From NCBI GenBank assembly GCA_027972325.1, contig JAPMOS010000007.1:801001-865000 (forward strand): 64,000 nt of DNA, given 5' to 3'. The notes under the pieces are model-generated. The model made no database searches, was not told where the DNA came from, and was given only the letters and a program-made list of their open reading frames with translations. Shown here in pieces: positions 1-12,800 of the stretch. Both the position numbers and the translations under genes were made by a program. Source of the DNA: Paratrimastix pyriformis. Taxonomy: Eukaryota; Preaxostyla; Paratrimastigidae. The number at the start of each line of letters is the position of its first letter. Position 1 is the stretch's first letter.

Positions 1-3000
1 GGGCAGGACGGCGTCGGCCGTCGAGAACCGGGCCAGGTGGTAGAGGAAGGAGAACCCATGCAGCCGGACGTCCTGGTTGGGGCACAGCAGCAGCAGGGCC
101 CGGACCCACTCGGCCAGGGCCGGGCTGTGCATCAGCTGGGCCAGCAGGGCCGGATCGGCGCACAGGGCGCAGAGCAGGTTGAGGGAGCGCTCCGCGGCGA
201 TGGTCGCGTCGCGGCTCAGGACGCCCCGGCTCTCGGCCAGGCTGGCCGAGACGGTGGACACCTCGACGGGGCTCGCGGCCCCGAAGGGCACCACCGCCAC
301 CGTGGGCAGGGCGCTGCCGCGGGGCTGGCCGACGGCGAGCGACCACACATTGGCCGCCAGCCGGTCGACGAGGTCGGCGGGGCTGGTGCCCGGGGGCAGG
401 TTGGCCTGCAGCACCCCGGAGCGCAGGGGCTCGGCCAGGGGCTTGGCGGCAAAGGTGCACCCGGGGGCGAGCACGAAGTAGTTGATTAGCTTGAGCAGGG
501 TGGCCAGGCAGTAGTTGCGCCGGGTGCCGCCGTTGGACGGGTCGAAGAAGTCGGCCGTCAGCAGGATGTGCAGCAGGTGACGCAGGCCGCCCGCCTGCAG
601 GAAGTGTTCGCACCACTGCTGCTGGTGGGCCACCACGGCCGGGTCGGATTGCTGGGGGGGGGGGGGGGGGGGGGGGGGGGGCGTCGGGCAAGGTTAGGAG
701 TTGAGCGAAGGGCGGAGGGCGGAGAGGGGGCGACCGGATGACCTGATCTGGTCGTCGGGCACCAGGGTGTCGACCACCTGCAGGGCGTACGTCAGCCGGA
801 AGATGCTGCGATGGTCGAGGATCTCGTTCCAGTCGGCCACCTGGGTCTGGTCGGGGGTGGGGAGGGCGAGGTGTCAGGTGTCAGGTGTCAGGTGTCAGGT
901 GTCAGGTGTCAGGTGTCAGGTGTCAGGTGTCAGGTGTCAGGTGTCAGGTGTCAGGTGTCAGGTGTCAGGTGTCAGGTGTCAGGTGTCAGGTGTCAGGTGT
1001 CAGGTGTCAGGTGTCAGGTGTCAGGTGTCAGGTGTGTGTGTGTGTGTGTCGAGTAAAGAAGGAACGAAGTAACGGGAAAATAAAACCAAGAGAGGTAGAA
1101 GAGACACGAATGTCACCGGGCGAAGGAATCCCCTGTGGAGGGCGTTTGATAGGCTCGTTAGAGAGGACGGACCTGCCGTCGGCGTAATGGTGTGTGTGTG
1201 TGGGGGCAAGGGGCAAGGGCAAGGGCAAGGGCAAGGGGCAAGGGCAAGGGCAAGGGCAAGGGCAAGGGCAAGGGCAAGGGCAAGGGCAAGGGCAAGGGCA
1301 AGGGCAAGGGCAAGGGCAAGGGCAAGGGGACCTGGATGTTCTCAATGGTGTGCAGCATCTTGGTGTTTGTCGGCATCCGCATGAGCAGCTCCCAGGCCTT
1401 CTGGGCGAAGGACGAGCCCAGGTTGAGCAGCCCGAAGAGCTGGTCGAAGTAGTGCTGCGCGTCGAGGATGCTGTTGGGGTAGTACAGGGACTCCTCGTCC
1501 GGGATCGGGGTCGGGGCGGGGTCCCGCGCGGGCGCGACGGCTGAGGCGGGCAGGGTCTTCTGCGGGGCGGGGGGGCAACGCGGGGAGCATGGTTGAGTCT
1601 CCACCCCCATGACATGACGCCGCCTCCCACACAGATCAACAGTGGGGGGGGGAGGGGGGGCCGGACCGGGTCCCGCCGGAATGCATTCAGGATGCTGCGC
1701 TCCTTCAGGTGGAGCTCCTCGATGGTCCGCGTGCCGTCGGCCAGCTCGGTCGAGCCCCAGTTGAGCCGGATCAGCTCGGGGGCCACCTTGGAGGCGTCGG
1801 CCAGGGCCTTCTTGATGGCCGTCACCGTGTCGCGGGTGTTCATGACCAGGGGGAAGTCGGCCAGCTGGTAGAAGCGCACCGTCAGGGTGATGGCGTCCCC
1901 GCGGCCGTGCTTGCGCAGGGCGGCGCGGCGGTCGGGGGTCAGCGAGGCCTCGAAGTCCTCCATGAAGGTCTGGAGGAGGAGGAGGGGATGCAGACCAAGG
2001 GAGGAAAGGGCAATCGAAAAAAAAAAAAAACGAAGTCAGTTGGAGTCCGGTTCTCACATACATCCCCCCCATCCCACAAGGCAAACACAAAGGGGGGTCG
2101 GCGGGCGGGGGGACAGGCAGGGGGGTGGAGGGGGGACCTTCAGCAGGTCGACGCACCGCTCGATGCGCAGCTCGACCGCGGCCCGTGCGGGGGCCTCGGG
2201 GCCCGTGGCCTGCAGCCGCTGGGCGCCCTCGGCGAGCTCCTTCATGACCCGGTCGATGAACCGGACCCGCATCTCGCCCACCTGGGCCTTCATCTCCGGG
2301 GTGAACTGCCCCAGACAGCGAGAGGGGAGACGAAGACACGAAGGGTGGTGAGGGGAGGGTGTGCGCCGCCTGCGTGGGTGGGCGCGTCCCCTTGTGGATC
2401 GGGAACAGAGGGATCTTGGGATCAAACGCGTGGTGGCTGGGGGGGACGGGAGGGGCGGATGGAAAAAGAAGGGTAGCGACTGGAGGTGGCAAGGAGCGGG
2501 ACGGGCGACGGTGTGGAAGCGGGTGGGTGGCTGACTGGGGCAGATGGGGAGGAGGGGGCAAGGGCAAGGAGCGGGACGGACGACGGTGTGCAGCTGAATG
2601 AGCAGCTCGCGCGCCTTGGCGGCGACGGGCGCCTCGGAGCCGAGCACCATGTTCCAGATGAAGTTGACCCCCAGCAGGTCCTCGCCGGCCACCTGGTAGA
2701 TCGTCGGCGGGGCGGGGGATGTCACGTACGACCTGCCAGCGGGGGGAGTGGAGAGGCGGTGGGTGAGAACGACAACCACAAACTGAAGCAGCAGAGCATC
2801 CAAGCATCCAAGCATCCAAGCGCCCAAGCATCCACAGCATCCACAGCATCCACAGCATCCACAGCATCCACAGCATCCAGCAGCATCCAGCAGCAGGGAG
2901 CGGCGGCGGAGGGACGGACGTGGTGGCGGGGGCGGGCGGGATGAAGGCCCGCAGGGCGCCCCGGGTCTGGTTGAGCAGCCGGAAGCAGTACTGGCAGAAC

Positions 3001-6000
3001 CCGAAGGCCGACTCGGTGATGCGCTCCGGGGGCAGCGTGCCGAACTTGTCCACAAACAGGTCCTGGGCCGCGTTCTCGGCAAGGTGCTGCGGCGGGGCGG
3101 GGCGGGGCGGCGGTGGGAGCGGAGGGTGTGTGTGAGCGAAAGCACGTGGGAAGTTTGTCGTCCCGCCCGAAAAGTCGTTCCAAACTCCGAACCCATCAGG
3201 CATCCGCCTGCCTGCCCCGTCCGCCCCCGTCCGCCCCATCCCCCCGCACGGACCACCTTCGACCCGGCCTGCAGGATCTTCTCAAACCAGCCCAGGGTGC
3301 CCCGCTGCTCGTCGTTGGTGAAGGCCCCCAGCACGCAGAGGTCCCAGAGGGCCTCCATATGGCCCGAGGTGAGCACGGCCTCGCTGTTGAGCAGGAAGTA
3401 CTCCATGAAGTCGAGCCGAGTCGAGATCTGCATCCCGTGGGCCACGTGGCCCGCGATCAGCTGCTTCTGGATCTTCTCGGGGGTCCGTCAGCTGGGGGGG
3501 GGGGGGGGGGGGGGGGGGGGGATGAAGGGAGAGGGTGGGAGGAATGAGTCGGGGCGCGCAAACAGGCAGTGCGCGTGCGTAGCGTACCCACCCCGTTGCT
3601 CCGTGATCGGTTCCGGTGGCACCCACACCTCCCACCACTCCCACACACACACACCTTGTCGTCCCTCCCCGTCCACTGCCCTGCCACCCACCACCCCGGG
3701 GGGGGGGGGGGGGGGGGGGAGGGGGGGAGGGAGGGGGCCAGACCTGCATCTTTGCCTTGAGCTCGGCAGCGGCGGCCTTGTAGTGGCGCAGGTCGTCGAT
3801 GAAGAGGTCCACCACGTGGTACTTGGTCTCGAGCTCGTTGAGCACCGTCCGCTGGGGTCCGCGGGCCGCTTGGTGTAGCCCAGGGCGCCCGTCTGCAGGG
3901 CACCCGAGGCGATGCTCTGGGGAGGGGGGGAGGGGGGGAGGGGGAGGGGGGAGGGGAGTGTGAGGCCAGGGGGGAAAATGAACCATACCATCAATGCCGG
4001 TGGGCAGGGTCAAAGCGAGAGGCGGGGTGGTGGAGACGGTGCCCGGTGCCGTGGAGGCGAGGTGACCGCGAAACGGACCGGCCATCCGGTGGAGCAGCCG
4101 CAGCAAGGGAGCCACGGTCTGGTGGGCCCGCAGCCCCTCGATGCACCGCGCCATGAACTCGGCCCGGTGCGGGTGCAGCGGCGTCTGGGCGAAGAGCTCG
4201 GCCAGCGCGCCCAGGGCCGTGTTGAAGACCTCGTAGGACACCGGGCAGGCGTCCTGGACCAGGTCCCACAGGATGGGCACCCCGTACAGCTTGGGCTTGG
4301 CGGGGCCCTTCTTCTTGGCCGCGTCGAAGGAGCCCTTGAGCAGAGCCTGGCTGGTGACGGCCTTCAGGAGGCGCACCATGGGGGCGGTCATCTCCTCCAG
4401 GGGAACCTGACCACCGACATGACCAAGAGACGAGGCGTGAACCCCCAAACAACACACAACCCGCGTGCAGTCCGACCCTTCCCCCAGACACACGCATCCA
4501 CCCACTCACGGGCGGGCGGGGTCGGCGGACGAGACCTGGGCGATGTGCTCGAAGAGGCGCTCGCACTCGGGGAGCTGCAGCCAGGAGGCCATCTCGGCCA
4601 GCTGGGTCACGGTCTGCTGGACGACCGTCTCGTGCTTGCCCACGCAGTTGCCCCACATCAGGTCGACGTCGGCCGGGGTCAGGGCGTTGGCCTTGACCAG
4701 GAACCGCACCACGTCGTTGGACTTGGCCAGGATGGCCGTGTGGACGTTCTCCCCGAAGCAGAGCTCCAGCACGCGCTGCTCGCGGAGCCACTTGACCAGC
4801 ATCCTGAATCAGGCGGGGGGGAGAGCCACCCGGGGAGGGGGGGACAGCAGGATCGGGTGAGGAGGGGAACGGGGGGGGGGGGGGGGGGGGGACAGCGGCG
4901 CGTGGTGGTAAAGTGCCCGGAGAAACGGACGGGGGCGTGAGGGCCTCAATCTTGTAGAGGTAGTTGGCCTCGTACACGTTCTTGTAGGCGGTGTCGAAGG
5001 GCACCAGGTAGCAGAAGTCGGCAATGTCCTTGATGCCCATCAGCCGCTTCTCAAGCTGCTTGTTGGTGAACATCTTGTAGGCCACCGTAAGGGCCAGCCG
5101 CTCCACTTGCAGGCAGGCCTAGGGGGCGGGGGCGGGGGAGGCGGTGAAACCGTGTGATCCGGGGCGTAGAATGCACAAGGGGTGGGGATGGGGTTGCATG
5201 TACGGACGGCATTCCGGTCGGGGGTGACCCGGTGCAGGATGAGCTCGGCGTCGGTGATAATGGTCTGGATGCACTTCTTCTCCTCGCTCTTGACGCGCTC
5301 CTCCGAGAGCCCCGTCAGGAAGGCCGAGACCCGCTCGAAGATGGCCGGCGCGTACCGGGCCAGGAAGCCGGGGGCCATCAGCCCGCAGTACTGCAAGAGG
5401 GGCCGTGTGGAGGCGGGTTGGGACCGACGCGGAGATGGGTGCGAGGGGTGGTGCGAGGGGTGGTGCGAGGGGTGTGTGTGTGTGTGGAGGGGGGGGGGGG
5501 GGGGGGGGGGGACCTTGACAAAGGGCTTGATGAGGAACTTGACATAGCAAGCGGGCGGATTCCACTCCTGGGGCACGGTCATCAGTTTATCAAAGAGGAT
5601 CTGCATGCGGTTGCGCTCGAAGAAACACATGGCCGTCTGCACAAAGTAGCGGCTCACCTCTGCAAGGTCCGCAAGGGGCTATGGACCACCAAAGATGAGG
5701 GGGGGGAGAGAGAGACGGGGGGTGATTCAGACCCTCATGATGCCCCGCAAAGTTGGAAGGTCTACGAGACCCGTGAGGGAGGAACGGGTGGCAGTGCCAC
5801 GGCCATACCGCAGATAGAACCCGGTCTGAGCGCTGTACACGATCAGGCTCATGCATTTGAAAGGAGCCCAGTAAGCACCGTTGAGATAGTGGAACGCGAG
5901 CTCAACGATGTGCGCGTGGAAGGGAACAAGGTGCTCCAGCGTGCGCTCGCTCAGATCCCTGTGAAACCGATGACATGGAGATGGGGATGTGAGAACGGAA

Positions 6001-6374
6001 TCCGGGGAGAGAGATGGGGCACGAACGTTCGTTTGTGAATATTGGTGATGAACTTGGGAAGAAAATTTAGGAGGTGTTCCTTTTTGTCCGCGGGGAACTG
6101 CTCCAAAAACTCGGGGGTGGCAATCATAGTTGCTTCGTCGACAATTCGGATCAAATCCCGATCAAGGGTCACTAAACACCACATCCCGAAAAAAATCAAA
6201 GCATGTCGGAGACAATCGAGGAGAAAAAAAGAACTGACATCTCGATTTGCGTTCGAGCTCGGTGACACGCGCAGTGACGTCGTATTCTGCGGGTGTTGGC
6301 ATAGGATGGCTTTCCACTGCCAACCCAGGTGGTGCGGAAGCCACTTGCTGTGGGGATGGGCTTGAATCTGCCAT
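1..6374 (-). CDS. USP34/USP9X/USP24-type ubiquitin carboxyl-terminal hydrolase, N-terminal part (runs off left edge)
   Basis: Large minus-strand gene of about 17 exons. It starts at an ATG at 6374 (MADSSPSPQQ) and continues past position 1, so the catalytic Cys/His USP domain is outside the window. What is visible is the alpha-helical scaffold of the USP9X/24/34 family: exon 5119-4948 (QLEKRLMGIKDIADF), exon about 4800-4520 with FGENVHTAILAKSNDVVRFL and GKHETVVQQ, and exon about 1500-1335 with AQKAWELLMRMPTNTKML. Exon about 1963-1660 encodes a ubiquitin-like segment (TRDTVTAIKKALAD, LIRLNWGSTELADGTRTIEEL). Members of this family remove ubiquitin from signalling and trafficking substrates. The introns hold long C runs (sense), a 7-bp array and a 6-bp array. 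Frame is lost inside the exon near 3850. Family assignment is firm; the exact paralogue is not. Confidence 0.85.
870..1033. repeat. 7-bp tandem array (TGTCAGG)n
   Basis: About 23 near-perfect copies of TGTCAGG, followed by a short GT run. It lies within an intron of the deubiquitinase gene. Confidence 0.95.
1034..1086. repeat. Dispersed short element, copy 1
   Basis: A GT run, then GTCGAGTAAAGAAGGAACG and a further A-rich stretch. The same roughly 45-bp sequence recurs at 48427-48474 with one or two differences. Both copies lie in introns of minus-strand genes and in the same orientation relative to transcription. Confidence 0.75.
1205..1330. repeat. 6-bp tandem array (GGGCAA)n
   Basis: About 20 copies of GGGCAA with one early irregularity. 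It sits in the intron just before (sense 3' of) the exon that ends ENIQ in the deubiquitinase gene. Confidence 0.95.
2798..2894. repeat. Short tandem repeats in a deubiquitinase intron
   Basis: Copies of AAGCATCC followed by copies of ACAGCATCC, an intronic minisatellite between two exons of the deubiquitinase gene. Confidence 0.85.
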
Positions 6375-6878
6375 CAATGAGCGATGGTCCGCGCGTGCAG
6401 AAAAATGGCGGATGCGACCCGGGTGTGATGTATACTCGCTTCGTGTGAGCACTTCCTTCCCAAGAGCGATTGTGTTCACGAGACAGTGTTCTCGACTCTG
6501 TCATCGACGTACCACGACACCAAACAAAAATCCACTGATAACAAGAGAATTACCGGACCGACGCAAGCAACCCGCGGTGATGCGCTTGCAAGAGCGGAAA
6601 GGGGGGGAGGGGACTGGCTCATCGAATGAAGATGCGACGAGGCACTCGGCAGACAAAAAAATGAATGTGAAAAATGAAATCGACAGCCGGTCAAGAAGAA
6701 AACTGAAGGCGCTCGCAATACAACAAGTCAGGGCGGGGGGCAGAACAAAACGAGGACACGCAACCATACGCGCAGTCCCGAGGAAAATCAACGGAAAAGA
6801 TCGAAGAAGGGGAGGATCAACCGAAGAGGGGGAGGAGGAAACCCTTTCGGGGGCGCGAGACTGGCCCCGGGGGTGCCG

Positions 6879-9800
6879 TTACTCGGTCTCCTTCCCCCCG
6901 CGCAGCACCACCACGTGACAAGGCACCGACACGCCAATCATGGGAGCATACAGAGTCAGGGGCATGGCCTGGGGCCCGATGGCCTCGGCTGCGGCGGCGT
7001 TGGTAATGAGCATAGGCGGCAGAGGCAGGGGTGTCGGGGGCAGTGGGGGGCTCGGGGGCCCTCCGATCGCGGTCGTGCTGGTGGTGGCACTGGTGCCGGG
7101 GGTTGGCGACTCGCCCGACTCGGAGAAGGCGATGGTGCGCAGCTGGGCCGCCATGTCGGGGGGCAGAAGACCCGACGTCAGCCGGCTCGCGTACTGGACA
7201 GACCCACAGGAGAAGAAAATGATGATTGGATGATGATTGGATGATGATTGGATGATGATTGGATGATGATTGGATGATGATTGGGTGATGATTGGGTGAT
7301 GATTGGATGCTGATGCTGATGATGATGATGAATGATGATGATGACGATGATGATGATGACTGCCATGGGGAGGTATCCTTTCACGGACCGCAGCAAGGGA
7401 CCTGCCCGCGGTGAGGATGGGCCCCGCCAGGCCGGTCATGTACCACTCGCACACCACCCCCGCCACCAGCAGCTCGACCGGCCCCTCCGGGGCCTGGGGC
7501 CTGGGGGTGCTGTTGGAGACCCGGAGGGCCAGCAGCGAGAGGGGTCCCATCATCAGGGCGCACCCGATGCACGGCTGGGGGCTGGGCGCCTCGGTGGTGG
7601 CCAGCAGGGCCGCCGCGCGGTCGACGGCCTGCCGGACGACCCCCACGGCCCGCAGGGCGGCGGCCTGCAGGGCGGCCGGGCTCGGGGGCTCGCTGCTGCC
7701 CGGGCTGGTCAGGGGCCACACAAAGACGGTGGTCCCGGTGGTACTGGACATATCCAAGAAGGACCCGGTCTCCTTGCTGATGGCCAACAGGTCGGCCCAG
7801 AAGAGCCCCAGGTCGCGGGAGGCCTGCCGGCTGTAGGCGCACACGGCATCCGTCCAGCCGCGCAGGTCGACGCAGATCATGCAGCACATGGGCCAGACGG
7901 CGTAGCCGGCCGGGGGCCGAGGGGGCAGGGCCATCGCCGCGGCGGCCGCCAGGGTGGCCGGCTCCTCCAGGGGTACGGAAGACTGCGGGGTGGAGCTGGC
8001 CGAGGGGGGCAGGGGCGGGCACTCCTCGCCGGGGGGCGGGGTGGCGCTGGTGGTGGTCGAGGTGGGCGTGGGCGGGGCCGAGGCGGCGCTGGTGGGGCGG
8101 CACAGGGGCAGCCGTCGGCGGAGCCGGTCCAGGGAGAGCAGGGCCGAGTCGAGGGCCTGCTCGGCCTCGGGGCCGCCCCCTTGCAGGTCGCGCGGCACTG
8201 TGGGCGGTGGGGGGGGATGTGTGAGCGATGCATTACCACCTTTGACTTCCGCCCCCAGCACAACCACGGGGGGGGGGGGGGGGGGGGGTTCTACAGACTC
8301 TGTGTGCCGGCCATGAAGGTCAGCAGGGGCAGCCGGGCCCCGGTCGAGCTGAGCATATGTCGGAAGAGCCTTGTCATGCGACAGTGCAGGTGCACGTAGG
8401 CCAGCAGCTCCTGGCGCTGGATGGGCTTCTGGATGTAGGCATTACCCCCGGCCTGGAAGGCCTCCTCGATCATGCGGGCCTGGGAGGCGGCGCTGAGGAA
8501 GAGCACGGGCAGTTCGGCCCGGTTGAAGCGGCGCCGGAGGTAGGTGCACACTTCGAACCCGCCGATGTGGGGCATCTGGGGGGGGGGGGGGGGGGGGTGT
8601 AAGGGGCCGGGTGAGTGGGGACAAGACAGGTAGCGGTGGAGATGGTGTGCGCGGGTAGGAGCAAAGGGACTGATCACGGGTAGTGTGTGTGGAGCAAAGG
8701 GACTGATCACGGGTAGTGTGTGTGGAGCAAAGGGACTGATCACGGGTAGTGTGTGTGGAGCAAAGGGGCTGATCACGGGTAGTGTGTGTGGAGCAAAGGG
8801 GCTGATCACGGGTAGTGTGTGTGGAGCAAAGGGGCTGATCACGGGTAGTGTGTGTGGAGCAAAGGGGCTGATCACGGGTAGTGTGGGTGGGTGGGTGGGA
8901 TTGACAGACCATGATGTCCAGCACCACGACCACGGGAGGCCCCGAGGGGAGGTCGGCCGGGAGCGGCTGCCAGGCAGAGGAATGGTGATGGTGATGACGA
9001 AGGATCAGAGATCATGCTGTGTATTTGCGAGGGCGCAGGCGACGAGCGAGATCATGGCGATGGTGATGGTGATGATGGTTGTGGTGATGGTGATGATGAT
9101 GAAGGCGATGATGACGGTGATGATGACGAGGTGATGATTGATGATGCTGGCGGCGGCGGCGGCGGGATGGGTGACTGTGTGGACGCGGGGTGGTGCGGGG
9201 CCGCGGACCTGTTCGCAGTTGGGCGGGGGCAGGTCGTCAGGCAGGGGCACCTCGCGGTACAGGGTCCGGATGACGTCGAACCCGTTGCTGAAGCAGACCA
9301 CGTGGAACTCGGCCGACAGGTAGCGCCGGATGACCATGATGTTGATCGGGTCGTCGTCACACACCTGGGCGAGACGGGGGGGGGGTGGTGGTGGTGGTGG
9401 TAATGATGGATGGATGATTGGATGATGATTGGATGATGGATGGATGATGGATGGATGATGGATGGATGATGGATGGATGATGGATGGATGATGGATGGAT
9501 GATGGATGGATGATGGATGGATGAATTGGATGATGATTGGATGATGATGATTGGATGATGATGATTGGATGGTGATGATTGGATGGTGATGCCCATGATG
9601 TTGACCATTGATGATGGTGGTAGTGATGATGATGATGATTGGGCGACGATCAAGTGACGATCGGGGCGCCCATCATGGGATGATGATCAGAGGAGGCCGA
9701 GAGGGCCGGCGGGCGGGTCGGAAAGAGGCGGCGCCGGCAGACCAGCACCCAGTTTGCCCGGTCGATTTTCCTCTTGTTGCGCGAGTTCTTCCTGGCCCCC

Positions 9801-12800
9801 CCGGTCGCCCCCGACGCCCTGCTGCTCCCGCCGGGCTCGCCCCCCCCTGCCTCGGCCTCCTCCCCTCCCGCCGGGCCCGCCCCGCCGGCCCCTTCATACG
9901 CCTCGGCCACCCCGGCACTGTGGGTGCCGCTCGGGGCCTCCGAGGTCGGGGGTGATGTGGGCTGCTGGGCCGAGCGGTGGTGGTGGTGGCCACCCGCCGG
10001 GCCGGCGGGTGAGGCCCCCACTCCCGCGCCTCCGCCGCCGGCCACCCGCCAGGCGGGCTCGGAGGCCGCCCGGCCGGGGACCATCAGGACCGCCGAGGCG
10101 GCCCGGGGGAAACGATGCCGCGTGTAGTGTGGAGTCGCCCCTCCGAGCGGGGGCTGCACCTGCAGGGCGGGCGGCGGCGGCGGGGGGACGGCGGCGGGGC
10201 CAGGCTCGGCTGGCGGCTCCAGATACACGCCGAGTCCGGGGGCTGCCTGGGCGCCGGCCCCGGCCACGCCGCCGGCCCCCATCACGGGCGCGCCCGAGCC
10301 GAAGGTGCTGACGGTCAGGGCGGAGTCGGAGCGGAGCATCAGCCCGCCCGTGGTCGCGGCGGAGGAGACCGAGGTCGAGAGCAGCCCCGCCGAGCCGCCC
10401 CCGGCCCCGGCCCCGGCCCCGCCGACGGCCGGCCCCCCGATGGGCATCGAGGGCAGGCTGAATCCGTCCGTGATGGGAATCCCGCCCGCGGTGGCGTAGA
10501 GCACCGACGAGCCGGGCCGGGGCGAGGCGCCCTGGGAGGGCGGCGAGCGGCCCATGGTGTACGAGGTGATGAAGGGCGACGCGCCGCCCTCGCGGCTGCT
10601 CGGCCGGCTGGCGGCCTCGAAGAGGGGCGACAGGGGCGGGGTGCGCATGCAGGGGGGCGGGGGCAGCACGTGGTCCGGGGCCGGGGCCATCAGCAGGGCC
10701 GCCTGGTCGAAGGCCGCCCCGGGCAGCGGGGGCGAGGAGGACGCGGGCGAGGGCGGCGATGGACCTCGGAGCATCTCGACCGTGGCCCCGATCTCATCCA
10801 TTTCCGCCTCCGAGCGCATGTTGGGGGCCACGGCCGGGACGGGCTCCAGGGGGGCGGTGGCGGGGGCGGGCGCCCGGCCGGACCCCTCGCGGCTGTGGGC
10901 CCGGTGGCCCCCGTGCGGCCCCGAGGAGGAGTGGTGCCGCCGGCGCCGGTGGGCGGTGGCGGCCGTCTGGCCGACGACAATCGAGGGCGAGGTGTGGCGG
11001 CGGCACTCCCGGGCCTCCCGGGCGGGCGAGCGCGGGGGCGAGTGGGCCGGGGCCTGGGACTCGAGCGGGATGAGCACGGGGTGGCCCAGGAAGGGCGTCT
11101 GGGCCCGCTCGTCCGGGATGGCGTAGCCGGGCTCGGCGCCGCCCTCGGTGGCGGTGGTGGGGGTGGAGGGGCTCCGCTCCGGGGAGGTGGTGGCGCCGAG
11201 CGAGGGCGAGACGGAGGCCACGCGGGGCTCCGTGGGCACGGCAAGAAAGGCCGGGGGCGGTGGCGGCGTGGGCGGGCTGAAGGGCAGCTGGGGCTGGGGC
11301 GTGGGCGGACTGTAGGATGGCAGGGGCTGGGGCAGGGGCAGGGGCAGGGGCGGGGGCAGGGGCTGGCTGAAGGGCAGCCGGCGGGGCGGGCTGAAGGGCA
11401 GCTGGGGCTGGGGCGATGGCCAGACGGCCACGGGGGCCAGGGCTTCCGCGCCCCCGGCCAGTGGCGCCCAAGCGGCGGCGGATTGCGGTTGCTGCTGCCG
11501 GTCGCCTTCCCCCTGTCGTGCCTGCTGCTCTTGCTGTTGTTGTTGCTGTTGTTGCTGTTCTTGTTGTTGCTGCTGCTGCTGCTGCTCCTGTTGTTCTTGC
11601 AGTTCTTGTTGCTGTTGCAGTTCTTGTTCGTGTTGCAGCTGCTGCTCCAGGATCATCTGCTCGTCCTCGTCGAACCGGGGCAGCCGAAGGACGGGCAGGG
11701 GGCGCGGGACCGAGCCGGCCGGGGGCGGCGGCGGGGGTGGTGGTGGGGCCAGGGCGGCTGCCGCCTGGGGTGAGGTCGACCTGGGCGGGGGCGAGCCGCA
11801 CTCCTCGATGGTCTCCATGGGGTGCACCGGCTTGGGCGCGGGCCCGCTGTCATCCGTCGACCCGGTATCCGAGCAGGAGGGCGATTCGGGCACCCGGGCG
11901 CGCACCCCGGCCGGCAGGAGGGGCACGGGGCACTGGCACTGCTCGGCCAGCCGGCCGCAGTCCGGGCAGTAGCTCACGGGCATGGCAAAAGTGATCTCCG
12001 TGCCCCGGTCCAGCTCCGAGGCCGCGTAGATCCGGCCCCCGTGCAGCCGGACCAGGTCCCGGGTGACCGAGAGCCCCAGGCCCGTGCCGCCCTGGCCCTT
12101 GACGGCCCGGTCGTGTTTCACACGCTGGAAGCGCTCGAAGATGGCGGGCAGCTTGTCGCTTGGGATGCCCACGCCCGTGTCGGCGATGGTAGTCTCCACG
12201 TAGCGGCTGCCGGGGGCGGAGGCGGTGGGAGGGGGGAATGAGTCAGGGAAAGAGTGGACGGAGGGCGCGTTGGCTGCTTCGAGGCGATGGTGGGTGATGG
12301 GGTGATGGATTGTGATGGGGGACGGTGTCAGAATGGTGGGCGGGGGGATGGGGGGGGGGGGGGGGAGAGGGGGTGATGTCGGCACGGGGGAGGGGGTGAT
12401 GTTTGCACGGGGTGATGTCGGCACGGGGTGATGGGGGTGATGTCGGCACGCGGGGGGATGGGGGGTGATGTCGGCACGGGGGTGGGGGGTGATGTCGGCA
12501 CAGGGGGTGGTGGCGGACCGGTCCTGGCTGAGCCTGGCCGAGATGAGCGAACCGTGGACGGTGTGCCCGAGGCTGTTCCCCAGCAGGTTGTACGATCTGC
12601 GTCAGCCGGTTGGGGTCCGCCACCGGGGGCAGGTCCGTCAGCATCGTGATCCTGGGGGCGGGGGGGGGGGGGGGGGGGGGGGGGGCAGTTAGGAGAGCAA
12701 AGTTGGGATATTGGCGCGCTGGGGGTGGTGGTTGGGGTGAGGTTGCTATATCCACCCGACCCATGCGCAGAGGAGGACGAGGGTCGTGCCGGTGTGTGGT

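Noticed and set aside
10115-11773. 552-codon plus-strand frame
   Set aside because: Antisense to the Pro/Gln-rich linker of the histidine kinase; a Leu run mirrors the Gln tract.
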